A DNA stretch of 45,697 nucleotides from Bacillus inaquosorum KCTC 13429 (GTDB taxonomy: Bacteria > Bacillota > Bacilli > Bacillales > Bacillaceae), in assembly GCF_000332645.1 (NCBI RefSeq), contig NZ_AMXN01000013.1, positions 1 through 45,697 of the forward strand. The letters are read 5' to 3'. The notes under the pieces were generated by a model, which searched no databases, was not told the DNA's origin, and worked only from the letters and a program-made list of their open reading frames with translations. A program made the position numbers and the translations under genes. Of this stretch, positions 26,401 through 33,897 are shown in pieces (position 1 is the stretch's first letter; the number at the start of each line of letters is the position of its first letter).

Positions 26401-27384
26401 GGCTTGATCGGCAGGGTACACAATCCCCATTTGCTTTCTTGCTTCTTCCATGATTTTGGCGGTGATCAAAGACCGTTCAAATGTATTTTCTTCCGATTCC
26501 TGCTTTTTCTCTTTTATGAGCGTGACAAATTCTTCTGCTTCGTAGAACATCGCCGGTTTAGGATCAGGAATCGAGATGTTTTCCAGGCGGCCGTCGCGAT
26601 AGCGGATTTCCACTCGTTCAGGCCGGTGAATCGTATCGATCACAATCGTTCCGTCTTCACCCTGGATTTCCGCCGGGGCATAAGAAGTAGAGATTTTAGA
26701 ATGCATCAAAACGGCTTCGAACCCGTCGTAAGACAGAATGACGGTTCCTTCTCCATCCACTCCGGAAGACAAAGCATATCCGTTCGCCTTCACATTCTGC
26801 GGCTCACCAAACAGCACGACTGCAGGATAAATACAATAGACACCGATATCCATTAATGATCCGTTGGAAAGCTCAGGCTGAAACGCATTCAAGACGGTTC
26901 CGTTTCTGAACGCGTCATACCGTGAGGAGTACTGGCAGTAGCTTGCGGTAAATCTGCGGACAGTGCCGATTTTATGTAAGTGGTTTTTCAGCTCTTTGAA
27001 ATTCGGCAGGAAAGTGGTCTTCATCGCTTCCATGAGGACAACGCCGTTTGCCTTAGCCGCTGAGATCATCTCTTCCGTTTCTTTTGTATTCGAAGCAAAC
27101 GGCTTCTCACAAAGCACATGCTTGCCATGGTCCATAAAGAGAACGGCTTGTTCCTTGTGAAGGGCATTCGGACTGGCTATGTATACGGCATCAAAGCAAT
27201 CGCTTGCCGCCATTTCCTGAAGATCTGAGAAGGTGTGCTCAGCACCGTGTTTAGCGGCAAACTCGGCAGCGCGTTCAGCCGATCTTGAATAAACGGCTGT
27301 CAGCTGAAAATCTTCTATCTCCGCTGCTGACTCAAGAAAGCGGTCTGTAATCCAGTTGGTTCCTACTATTGCAAAACGTATCAC
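26398..27384 (-). CDS. yulF: YulF, Gfo/Idh/MocA-family oxidoreductase
   Basis: A 328-residue NAD(P)-dependent oxidoreductase. The N-terminal Rossmann domain (about 1-120) begins FAIVGTNWITDRF and contains the family hallmark EKP in VLCEKPFASN (about 92-101). The C-terminal alpha/beta domain (about 130-328) carries LMDIGVYCIYP with the usual catalytic Asp region. Such enzymes act on sugars or inositols. The substrate is unknown; its place beside the rhamnose operon is suggestive, but it is on the opposite strand with its own control. Its stop codon lies in the shared terminator. Confidence 0.9.
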   Translation of the reverse strand: MIRFAIVGTNWITDRFLESAAEIEDFQLTAVYSRSAERAAEFAAKHGAEHTFSDLQEMAASDCFDAVYIASPNALHKEQAVLFMDHGKHVLCEKPFASNTKETEEMISAAKANGVVLMEAMKTTFLPNFKELKNHLHKIGTVRRFTASYCQYSSRYDAFRNGTVLNAFQPELSNGSLMDIGVYCIYPAVVLFGEPQNVKANGYALSSGVDGEGTVILSYDGFEAVLMHSKISTSYAPAEIQGEDGTIVIDTIHRPERVEIRYRDGRLENISIPDPKPAMFYEAEEFVTLIKEKKQESEENTFERSLITAKIMEEARKQMGIVYPADQA

Positions 27385-27406
27385 TCTTATCGCTCCTTTT
27401 GTATGA

Positions 27407-27428
27407 TATAGCTAAATTATAGCTTAAA
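27407..27428. repeat. tandem 11-bp direct repeat between yulF and yubA
   Basis: TATAGCTAAAT (27407-27417) is followed directly by TATAGCTTAAA (27418-27428). The unit length equals one helical turn. It lies 22 bp before the yulF start on one side and just before a micro-ORF on the other, so it could be an operator for either. Confidence 0.5.
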
Positions 27429-27442
27429 AAGGAGAAAAGCAC

Positions 27443-27493
27443 ATGATAGATCAAATCGCATTTTTAAAGCAAGGAAGTTTTTCCAACAATTAG
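27443..27493 (+). CDS. possible 16-residue micro-ORF or truncated gene start
   Basis: An ATG preceded at good distance by AAAAAGGAGA opens a 17-codon frame ending in TAG (begins MIDQIAFLK). The quality of the ribosome binding site is the only support. It could be a leader peptide for yubA, or the surviving 5' end of a lost gene. I recognise no family. Confidence 0.3.
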   Translation: MIDQIAFLKQGSFSNN

Positions 27494-27564
27494 CCGTTAT
27501 TATTTTTCATTATAGGGACGATAGTGTACAATTTAATTAAACTAAGTATGACGGAGGAACGATA

Positions 27565-28731
27565 GTGGAGACGTTGCAAACATGGAGCGGCAGATTCAAG
27601 CGATTCTTCTTGGACAATAAGTTTGTTTTATTTTTGCTTGTGCTGCTGCTGATTGGTTTAAATATTCTTGTTTTTACAAAAACATCATACATTTTCACCC
27701 CGATTATTGTTCTTCTCAAAACGATTTCACTGCCGATTATTTTAACGGGTATTGTGTTTTATCTGTTAAACCCAGTCGTCGATTTCCTTGAGAGAAGAAG
27801 AATAAGAAGAATCTATTCTATTTTGCTGTTATATCTATTGATTATCGGGCTGATCACGATCACGATCGTGTCCATCATCCCCTTTTTAAAAGAACAAATT
27901 ATGAGCTTGATTGACAACATCCCGAGATATGTGGATATCGTAGAAAGTCAGACGAAACAGCTTATCGGCAGCAATTTCGTCAACCAGGCCCAGCAAACGA
28001 TGAACATCAATATATCTGATCTCGCAACAAAGATTTCAGATCAGGCGGCGACGATTGTGAATAGCACCTTTACCGGCGTTGGGAATTTTATCGGCGCACT
28101 GACTGAGATCATCATTTCGATCGTCACGGTTCCGTTTATTCTTTTCTATTTATTAAAAGACGGAAGAAAATTGCCGGTCTATATACTGAAGTTTGTGCCG
28201 ACTCGATTGAAAGAACAGACATATACAGTCTTAAGCGAAATGAATCATCGGCTAAGCTCTTATATCAGAGGCCAGATCATTGTCAGCTTCTGTATCGGGT
28301 TTTTGCTGTTTATCGGTTATTTGATTATCGGGCTGGATTATGCTTCATTGCTAGCCGTCATTGCGGCTTGTACAAGCATCGTTCCATATTTAGGACCGAC
28401 GATTGCCATTACGCCAGCGATTATCATCGCCATAGTGACATCTCCGCTCATGCTGCTTAAGCTGGTCATCGTATGGACCATTGTTCAGCTGATTGAAGGG
28501 AAATTGATCTCTCCGCAAATTATGGGGAAAAACCTTCACATCCACCCGATTACGATTATTTTTCTGCTATTAACAGCCGGCAAGCTGTTTGGCGTTGTTG
28601 GAATCATTCTGGCAATTCCGGGTTATGCAGTTGCCAAAGTCATTACAACACATTTATTTGACTGGTTTAAAATGCAGTCACACTTATACGATGAAGAAAA
28701 AAAAGAAAATACGTCGGGTCATAAAGTGTGA
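27565..28731 (+). CDS. yubA: YubA, AI-2E/PerM-family membrane protein
   Basis: A 388-residue integral membrane protein of the AI-2E transporter (PerM) family. It has about seven to eight membrane segments, grouped at about 20-100 and 215-365, with a soluble stretch at about 105-165 between them. Conserved [13 protein letters not shown] is at about residues 191-203 and the [14 protein letters not shown] region at about 271-284. Family members export diverse small molecules or sodium; the role in Bacillus is not settled. The start codon is GTG after GGAGGAACG. A structured region separates it from uppP. Confidence 0.9.
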   Translation: METLQTWSGRFKRFFLDNKFVLFLLVLLLIGLNILVFTKTSYIFTPIIVLLKTISLPIILTGIVFYLLNPVVDFLERRRIRRIYSILLLYLLIIGLITITIVSIIPFLKEQIMSLIDNIPRYVDIVESQTKQLIGSNFVNQAQQTMNINISDLATKISDQAATIVNSTFTGVGNFIGALTEIIISIVTVPFILFYLLKDGRKLPVYILKFVPTRLKEQTYTVLSEMNHRLSSYIRGQIIVSFCIGFLLFIGYLIIGLDYASLLAVIAACTSIVPYLGPTIAITPAIIIAIVTSPLMLLKLVIVWTIVQLIEGKLISPQIMGKNLHIHPITIIFLLLTAGKLFGVVGIILAIPGYAVAKVITTHLFDWFKMQSHLYDEEKKENTSGHKV

Positions 28732-28753
28732 TTTTCGTTTATAGTTATGTAAG

Positions 28754-28783
28754 ACGGGCTTTCCATTTATGGAAAGCTCCCGT
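28754..28783 (+). promoter_or_regulatory. structured element upstream of uppP
   Basis: ACGGG-CTTTCCA, loop TTTA, TGGAAAG-(CT)-CCCGT forms a 12-bp stem with a two-base bulge, 40 bp before the uppP start. It has no T-run, so it is not an ordinary terminator. Direct repeats TTATGTAA (28745-28752 and 28783-28790) flank it. Confidence 0.55.
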
Positions 28784-28823
28784 TATGTAAAAAAATAAAT
28801 GTCTAATGGGGAGAATCAAAATC

Positions 28824-29654
28824 ATGACTCTATGGGAATTGTTTGTAGCTGCCATTTTAGGAATCGTAGAAGGATTAACAGAGTACGCGCCGGTTTCTTC
28901 GACAGGACATATGATCATAGTAGACGATATCTGGCTTAAATCAAGCGATCTGATGTCAGAAGAAGCTGCCAACTCATTCAAAGTGGTTATTCAGCTAGGC
29001 TCCATTTTAGCGGTAGCGATCGTGTTTAAAGACCGGATTTTGAATTTGCTTGGCTTAAAAAAGAATATTACAAGCGACCAGGAGCAGGGACATAAATTAA
29101 GCATTGCGCAAATTGCCGTCGGGCTCGTGCCTGCAGCTGTCCTCGGCTTTTTGTTTGAGGATTACATTGATGAATATTTATTTTCCGTTAAAACTGTTGC
29201 CATCGGTTTAATCGCCGGGGCAGTCCTGATGCTTTTTGCTGATTGGGTAAATAAACGGAAAACAGCGACAGACACTCTCGACCGCATTTCATATAAGCAG
29301 GCAATAGGGGTCGGCTTATTCCAATGTCTTGCCCTTTGGCCGGGTTTCTCGCGTTCAGGTTCAACCATCTCCGGGGGCGTTATTCTCGGATTAAACCACC
29401 GCGCGGCAGCCGACTTTACGTTTATTATGGCGATGCCGATCATGATGGGAGCGAGCTTTTTAAGCCTTGTGAAGCATTGGGACAGCTTAAGCTCGGACCT
29501 GATGCCGTTTTTCATCGTCGGCTTTATCTGCGCCTTTGTTGTCGCGCTGTTTGTCGTCCGTTTCTTCTTAAAACTGATCAACAAAATCAAACTCGTCCCA
29601 TTTGCAATCTACCGAATCATCCTCGGTGTGATATTACTTTTAATCATGATGTAA
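28824..29654 (+). CDS. uppP: undecaprenyl-diphosphate phosphatase UppP (BacA)
   Basis: A 276-residue integral membrane phosphatase that recycles the undecaprenyl lipid carrier for peptidoglycan and teichoic acid synthesis. The hallmark motifs are EGLTEYAPVSSTGH (about residues 16-29) and PGFSRSGSTISGG (about 173-185). About eight membrane segments follow one another. I start at the ATG after GGGGAG, giving the normal 276 residues; an upstream in-frame start would add six residues on top of that site. In B. subtilis it gives resistance to bacitracin. Formerly yubB or bacA. Confidence 0.95.
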   Translation: MTLWELFVAAILGIVEGLTEYAPVSSTGHMIIVDDIWLKSSDLMSEEAANSFKVVIQLGSILAVAIVFKDRILNLLGLKKNITSDQEQGHKLSIAQIAVGLVPAAVLGFLFEDYIDEYLFSVKTVAIGLIAGAVLMLFADWVNKRKTATDTLDRISYKQAIGVGLFQCLALWPGFSRSGSTISGGVILGLNHRAAADFTFIMAMPIMMGASFLSLVKHWDSLSSDLMPFFIVGFICAFVVALFVVRFFLKLINKIKLVPFAIYRIILGVILLLIMM

Positions 29655-29660
29655 ACCGAA

Positions 29661-29692
29661 AAATAAGGCTCTTTTGGAGCCTTATTTTTTCT
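29661..29692 (+). terminator. terminator of uppP
   Basis: AATAAGGCTC and GAGCCTTATT form a 10-bp stem with a 5-base loop, followed by T-rich sequence. Confidence 0.9.
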
Positions 29693-29713
29693 GTTCATTC
29701 AAGAGGAAACAGC

Positions 29714-29742
29714 TTGTTTTTCAAAAAAAAATCATCTATAAT
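29714..29742 (+). promoter_or_regulatory. SigA promoter of tRNA-Ala
   Basis: TTGTTT (29714-29719), a 17-base spacer and a perfect TATAAT (29737-29742) lie 18 bp before the tRNA gene. Confidence 0.75.
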
Positions 29743-29760
29743 AAACATGACGTTACATAC

Positions 29761-29833
29761 GGGGCCATAGCTCAGCTGGGAGAGCGCTACGCTGGCAGCG
29801 TAGAGGTCAGGGGTTCGAGCCCCCTTGGCTCCA
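29761..29833 (+). tRNA. tRNA-Ala (anticodon GGC)
   Basis: The 73-base cloverleaf is complete: acceptor GGGGCCA / TGGCTCC, D-arm GCTC...GAGC, anticodon stem CTACG / CGTAG around the loop CTGGCAG with anticodon GGC, and a T-arm with GGTTCGAGCCCC. The 3' CCA is not encoded. A single-gene unit with its own promoter and terminator; it corresponds to the trnSL-Ala locus of B. subtilis. Part of its 3' end is repeated at 30702-30720. Confidence 0.97.
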
Positions 29834-29841
29834 TACCTGTA

Positions 29842-29869
29842 AACCCTTATTTCTATAAGGGTTTTTTTG
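29842..29869 (+). terminator. terminator of tRNA-Ala
   Basis: AACCCTTAT and ATAAGGGTT form a 9-bp stem with loop TTCT, followed by a T-run. Confidence 0.85.
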
Positions 29870-29941
29870 TTTTTAATAAAAGGATCATTCGCTGCCCCCT
29901 TCTGTTGATCCTAAGTCAAAGTAGAGCGGTTCACCTGTAAA

Positions 29942-30445
<504 letters not shown>

Positions 30446-30701
30446 TCATTTATTGACTAGCATAGGTATTTCGCAGATTAATTCATGATATTTACCTATA
30501 TACAATTTAGAGGCGGCAAACGCCTAGTGAACACAAAAAAATGTGCGGCCAACAACTTATTCATGTTTATTAATTCGAATTTTAATAAAAAAGTGAACGG
30601 AAAAGCGCCGTCGTTACCTAAGAAGAAGGCGAAAGTTTTTCCGATGCACTTTTAAAATGGCTTACTTTGATTGACTCGCTTATGGAAGCTCACGAAGTGG
30701 A

Positions 30702-30720
30702 GTTCGAGCCCTATGGCTCC
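30702..30720 (+). repeat. partial copy of the tRNA-Ala 3' end
   Basis: GTTCGAGCCC, three bases, then GGCTCC repeats the T-loop to acceptor end of tRNA-Ala (29813-29832, same two blocks with four bases between). Both are in the same orientation. No other tRNA arms are present, so this is not a tRNA gene. It resembles the short att duplication left when an element integrates at a tRNA 3' end. Confidence 0.5.
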
Positions 30721-30760
30721 GGGCAAAGCTGTTCGTGTTTTGTGCTTGAAATTTGCGCCA

Positions 30761-30789
30761 TTGACAAAACACCATCGGTTTGGAATAAT
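30761..30789 (+). promoter_or_regulatory. SigA promoter of the yubD leader
   Basis: TTGACA (30761-30766), a 17-base spacer and AATAAT (30784-30789) give a good SigA promoter. Transcription would start near 30796, leaving a leader of about 160 bases before yubD. Confidence 0.7.
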
Positions 30790-30863
30790 GTTTGAGTATA
30801 TGCTCATTTATTCACATATTATCATAAAATAATATCATGTCCCCTGATGGGGAGAGAATTAGA

Positions 30864-30941
30864 ATGAAAGCTAATGGCATGCAAAATCTATTAGCTTCTT
30901 TTGTTTTCAAAAAAAGATGTGTTTCGTATGTATTCATATAG
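30864..30941 (+). CDS. putative 25-residue leader peptide of yubD
   Basis: The ATG at 30864 is 9 bases after GGGGAG (30849-30854). The frame of 25 codons (begins MKANGMQNLLASFVFKKR) ends with TAG at 30939-30941, whose G is the first base of the yubD ribosome binding site GGAAGG. A hairpin lies inside its first 12 codons. Position, size and overlap resemble leader peptides that control antibiotic-resistance genes by ribosome stalling. No homologue is known to me; the function is inferred from layout. Confidence 0.5.
   Translation: MKANGMQNLLASFVFKKRCVSYVFI
30868..30908 (+). terminator. terminator-like hairpin inside the yubD leader
   Basis: AAGCTAAT (30868-30875) and ATTAGCTT (30890-30897) form a perfect 8-bp stem around a 14-base loop that itself contains GCATGC. 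CTTTTGTTTTC follows. The stem is AT-rich, so termination would be weak to moderate and open to control. Confidence 0.5.
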
Positions 30942-30955
30942 GAAGGAATGACAAC

Positions 30956-32488
30956 ATGAAGACAAAACACTATTGGGTGATTTCTTTGCTTGCCGTTTTA
31001 GCGGTCGGGCCGGGATTGATGTCTAACACGGCGTTGTCGTCAGTTCAAGGCCTTGTTCAGAAGACGGTTGGAACAAGTGACTTCACCTCAGTAAATCCAA
31101 TATTGATCGGCAATATGGCCTTTGCTTTATTAGTGCCGGCAGGACCGCTGCTGAGGAAAAAATTCGGTGCCCGTCCGATCTATTTGGCTTCATTACCCGT
31201 TTTTATACTTGGCTCACTGCTCTTCGCATTTTCGAGCGATGTTGCATGGATGGCGGCAGGGCGCTTTTTACAGGGAGCGGCTACAGGCGTCATGCTGATG
31301 ATTATGATTCCTATGCTTGTTCTGTCATTTCCGATTGACCGCAGGAATTATGCACTGCTGGTGCTGATCGGGGGATTTTATGGCTCTGTTATCATCGGTA
31401 CGATCCTAGGAACAATTGCAACAAGCTGCGGCCACTGGAGATGGCTGTTTTTCATCTTTGGCGCACTGTCACTGATCGGTGTCGCGGTGAGCTATTTCTT
31501 TCTTCATGATGAGCATCATGGGGCGGCAGAACAAGAACAGCCGCTAGATGGTGCGGGAATCCTTTTATCTGTTTGCCTTGCTGCAGCCTCAGCGGTTACT
31601 TTCATTTTTCTGCAAAAATGGGGGCTTTCATCAGGTTATGTATGGACTGGTTTCGGGATTACGTTATGTTTGCTCCTAGCTCTTTTGATTGTGGAATATA
31701 AAGTGAAGAACCCCTTTATTTCTATTAAACTGATGCTGCTGCCAAAACCGGTGCTTGGCTTATTTATCATAGCTGCAGGGACGATAACGGTAGCTGTCAG
31801 CCTTGCTGCTTTTCAAGGCTTGCTCCGTCAAATGTATGATATTTCTCAGGAGCATCTCATTCTTTTAAACTTGACTCTTTTAATCGGAGTGGCGATCGCG
31901 GCCATTTTGAGCGCACTGTTTTATGATAGAGTCGGGCCAGGGATGCTCGGTATTATCGGCGGCCTCATTCTCGTGTTTGTGAATTTTCAATGGCTGCATA
32001 TGCAGGATCAATCGTCACTCTCTATATTCGCAGTGCTGTTTATTATGCTTGCGGCTGGAACAGGGCTGACAGTTGCCGCTGGGCTGATGGGAGCTGCTAT
32101 GGGCGGCCCGCTGCCTGATTTGGTCAAGAGAATGACAGCTGTTCAGTTTTTAAGATTGTTTGTCTATATGGGAGTTCCAATCCTCATCGGCATCTTTACG
32201 AAAAAAGATGCTGCCAGACAAAGCGGTTCGATGCAGGATTCTATGATGACTGCTTATCATGATCTCTTTTTCATTTCTTTTGTCCTGAGCGTGCTGCTCG
32301 TTTGCTTATCATTCTGTATGAACGCCACAGGTATGGGGCACAAGCTGGCTCATAAACCGCATGATAAAGCGAAACCGGCCGTTTCAGCACATGGACTGTC
32401 AAAGGCTGCTGTCAAATCACATAAAGTGATACATGATAGAGAATATCGTAATGCACTCAGAAAGTTTAAACAGAAATTTGATATATGA
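30956..32488 (+). CDS. yubD: YubD, DHA2-type MFS multidrug exporter
   Basis: A 510-residue major-facilitator protein with about 14 hydrophobic segments, the number typical of DHA2 proton-drug antiporters. The motif-A-like loop LLRKKFGARPIYL (about 66-78) follows segment 2 and AGRFLQGAATGVMLM (about 103-117) is the conserved segment-4 region. A basic C-terminal tail lies in the cytoplasm. The start is the ATG after GGAAGG; an upstream in-frame start at 30917 lies within the leader peptide region and is rejected. The substrate is unknown. The 160-base leader with a small ORF and hairpin suggests drug-inducible attenuation. Confidence 0.9.
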   Translation: MKTKHYWVISLLAVLAVGPGLMSNTALSSVQGLVQKTVGTSDFTSVNPILIGNMAFALLVPAGPLLRKKFGARPIYLASLPVFILGSLLFAFSSDVAWMAAGRFLQGAATGVMLMIMIPMLVLSFPIDRRNYALLVLIGGFYGSVIIGTILGTIATSCGHWRWLFFIFGALSLIGVAVSYFFLHDEHHGAAEQEQPLDGAGILLSVCLAAASAVTFIFLQKWGLSSGYVWTGFGITLCLLLALLIVEYKVKNPFISIKLMLLPKPVLGLFIIAAGTITVAVSLAAFQGLLRQMYDISQEHLILLNLTLLIGVAIAAILSALFYDRVGPGMLGIIGGLILVFVNFQWLHMQDQSSLSIFAVLFIMLAAGTGLTVAAGLMGAAMGGPLPDLVKRMTAVQFLRLFVYMGVPILIGIFTKKDAARQSGSMQDSMMTAYHDLFFISFVLSVLLVCLSFCMNATGMGHKLAHKPHDKAKPAVSAHGLSKAAVKSHKVIHDREYRNALRKFKQKFDI

Positions 32489-32490
32489 TC

Positions 32491-32522
32491 AAAACCTTTT
32501 CCTTGAGGGAAAAGGTTTTTTG
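32491..32522 (+). terminator. terminator of yubD
   Basis: AAAACCTTTTCC and GGAAAAGGTTTT form a stem around TTGAG, followed by a T-run. Confidence 0.9.
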
Positions 32523-32640
32523 TTTGCAATCCTTTCACAACTTTATCCCTAAAGAATTGAAAAATATTAGAAGTGCAAGTAAAATTCTAAAAGGTAGATT
32601 CTTTTACATTCGTAATCTTTTAACTTGAAGGAAGGTTTTC

Positions 32641-33489
32641 ATGGCCCGTAAAAAACTGAAAAAACGTAGACTCTTCATTTCACTATTTTTCATTGTATCG
32701 ATTCCGCTAGCCCTGTTTGTATTAGCGACAACTTTATCAAAACCGATTGAAACATCCAAAGAACCTGAAGAAATTGATGAACAGCAAGTATTTATTGACA
32801 GCCTGTCCGGACATGCACAAATTTTGTATGAGAAATATCATGTCCTCCCCAGCATCACGATCGCTCAGGCCATTCTCGAATCTGACTGGGGGAACAGCGA
32901 GCTTGCTGCTCAGGCCAACAACCTTTTTGGCGTAAAAGGAAATTATAAAGGCCATCACGTCACGATGGAAACGGACGAATTTGAAAAAGGGAAAAGAAAA
33001 ACCATTCGCGCGAAGTTTCGAAAATACAGCACGTTTTTTGAATCTATGAATGACCACGCCCAATTGTTTGTCCGCGGCACATCGTGGAATAAAAAGAAGT
33101 ATAAACCGGTGCTTGAGGCTGAGGATTATAAGGAAGCGGCAACTGCCTTGCAAACAGCAGGATATGCTACAGACCCTGACTACGCTGACAAAATCAGCGC
33201 TATTGTAGAAAAATACGATTTAGATGAGTACGATGAGGTAAATCCATCCCTGAAATCAGTGGATTTATACGGTTCTATCAAAGACAGTGCCGTTCAAGAC
33301 GTATGGTCCAAGCCTTCTACTGATGATCGGTCCATTAAACTGACATCTGCCCAATCTTACGTCGGCAAGGACATAAAGGTTGTATCTAAAAAGCAGAAAG
33401 GCCAGTCCGTATGGTACCAATTTCAAATCAATGATAAACTCATCGGCTGGATTGATGATTCAGCTGTTGAAATAAAGGAAGCAACCTGA
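32641..33489 (+). CDS. lytG: LytG, exo-beta-N-acetylglucosaminidase
   Basis: A 282-residue cell-wall hydrolase. A basic N-terminus and one membrane helix (about 10-32) act as a signal anchor. The glucosaminidase domain spans about 50-200, with the catalytic Glu in QAILESDWGNSELA (about 77-90) and the following NNLFGVKG. A C-terminal SH3-like domain (about 205-280) probably binds wall polymer. In B. subtilis LytG is the main exoglucosaminidase of vegetative cells and takes part in septation and motility. Start supported by GAAGGAAGG. Formerly yubE. Confidence 0.94.
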   Translation: MARKKLKKRRLFISLFFIVSIPLALFVLATTLSKPIETSKEPEEIDEQQVFIDSLSGHAQILYEKYHVLPSITIAQAILESDWGNSELAAQANNLFGVKGNYKGHHVTMETDEFEKGKRKTIRAKFRKYSTFFESMNDHAQLFVRGTSWNKKKYKPVLEAEDYKEAATALQTAGYATDPDYADKISAIVEKYDLDEYDEVNPSLKSVDLYGSIKDSAVQDVWSKPSTDDRSIKLTSAQSYVGKDIKVVSKKQKGQSVWYQFQINDKLIGWIDDSAVEIKEAT

Positions 33490-33597
33490 GACCTTTTTAC
33501 TGGTATTTTTAATTCTTTGTTCCATTCTGGGGAATTTGAGGTATAATATTCCACGGAAGTTATCACTTATTGACTATGCTTTCAGGAGGGAACAAAG

Positions 33598-33861
33598 GTG
33601 CAGAAATATAGACGGAGAAACACGGTTGCTTTTACAGTATTAGCTTATTTCACTTTTTTTGCGGGAGTATTTTTGTTTAGTGTCGGACTCTATAATGCTG
33701 ATAACCTGGAACTCAATGAAAAAGGCTACTACATTGCTGTTATGATACTTGTAGCGGTCGGTGCGATTCTTACACAAAAAGTGACCCGTGATAACGCAGA
33801 AGATAACGAAATCATTGCGGAGCAGGAAAAAAGACAAAATCAATCTCATATCGAATCATAA
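33598..33861 (+). CDS. yubF: YubF, small two-helix membrane protein
   Basis: An 87-residue protein with a basic start, two hydrophobic segments (about 10-31 and 42-60) and a charged, Glu-rich cytoplasmic tail. The start codon is GTG after CAGGAGGG. A TATAAT sits about 55 bp upstream. Function unknown. It ends in a bidirectional terminator shared with convergent ktrB; its place next to ktrAB is conserved with B. subtilis. Confidence 0.8.
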   Translation: MQKYRRRNTVAFTVLAYFTFFAGVFLFSVGLYNADNLELNEKGYYIAVMILVAVGAILTQKVTRDNAEDNEIIAEQEKRQNQSHIES

Positions 33862-33894
33862 AAAAATCCGGCGCCTAAATCGCCGGATTTTTTG
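33861..33894. terminator. bidirectional terminator between yubF and ktrB
   Basis: AAAAAATCCGGCG and CGCCGGATTTTTT form a stem around CCTAAAT, with A and T runs on both sides. Confidence 0.9.
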
Positions 33895-33897
33895 TTA

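Larger units (their letters stand above)
30622..30795 (+). pseudogene. open segment that may be a decayed gene 3' end
   Basis: A frame without start codon or ribosome binding site runs 57 codons from just after a TAA (30619-30621) to a TGA. The residues look protein-like (EEGESFSDALLKWL, then LIDSLMEAHEVEFEPYG) and the frame continues upstream of the TAA for about ten plausible codons. I recognise no family. This could equally be chance in non-coding DNA. It overlaps the tRNA-like 3' tail and the -35 region of the yubD promoter. Confidence 0.25.

Noticed and set aside
26404..26856. 150-codon plus-strand ORF opposite yulF
   Set aside because: It lies wholly within the well-supported oxidoreductase and starts inside the shared terminator; no motif or ribosome binding site.
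29324..29770. 148-codon ORF overlapping uppP, its terminator and the tRNA promoter
   Set aside because: It runs in another frame through uppP and across a terminator; it is a frame shadow.
29674..29940. 88-codon ORF across tRNA-Ala
   Set aside because: It reads straight through a tRNA gene and two terminators.
30690..30720. second tRNA gene near 30700
   Set aside because: Only the T-loop and acceptor 3' end match; there are no D or anticodon arms, so it is reported as a partial copy, not a tRNA.
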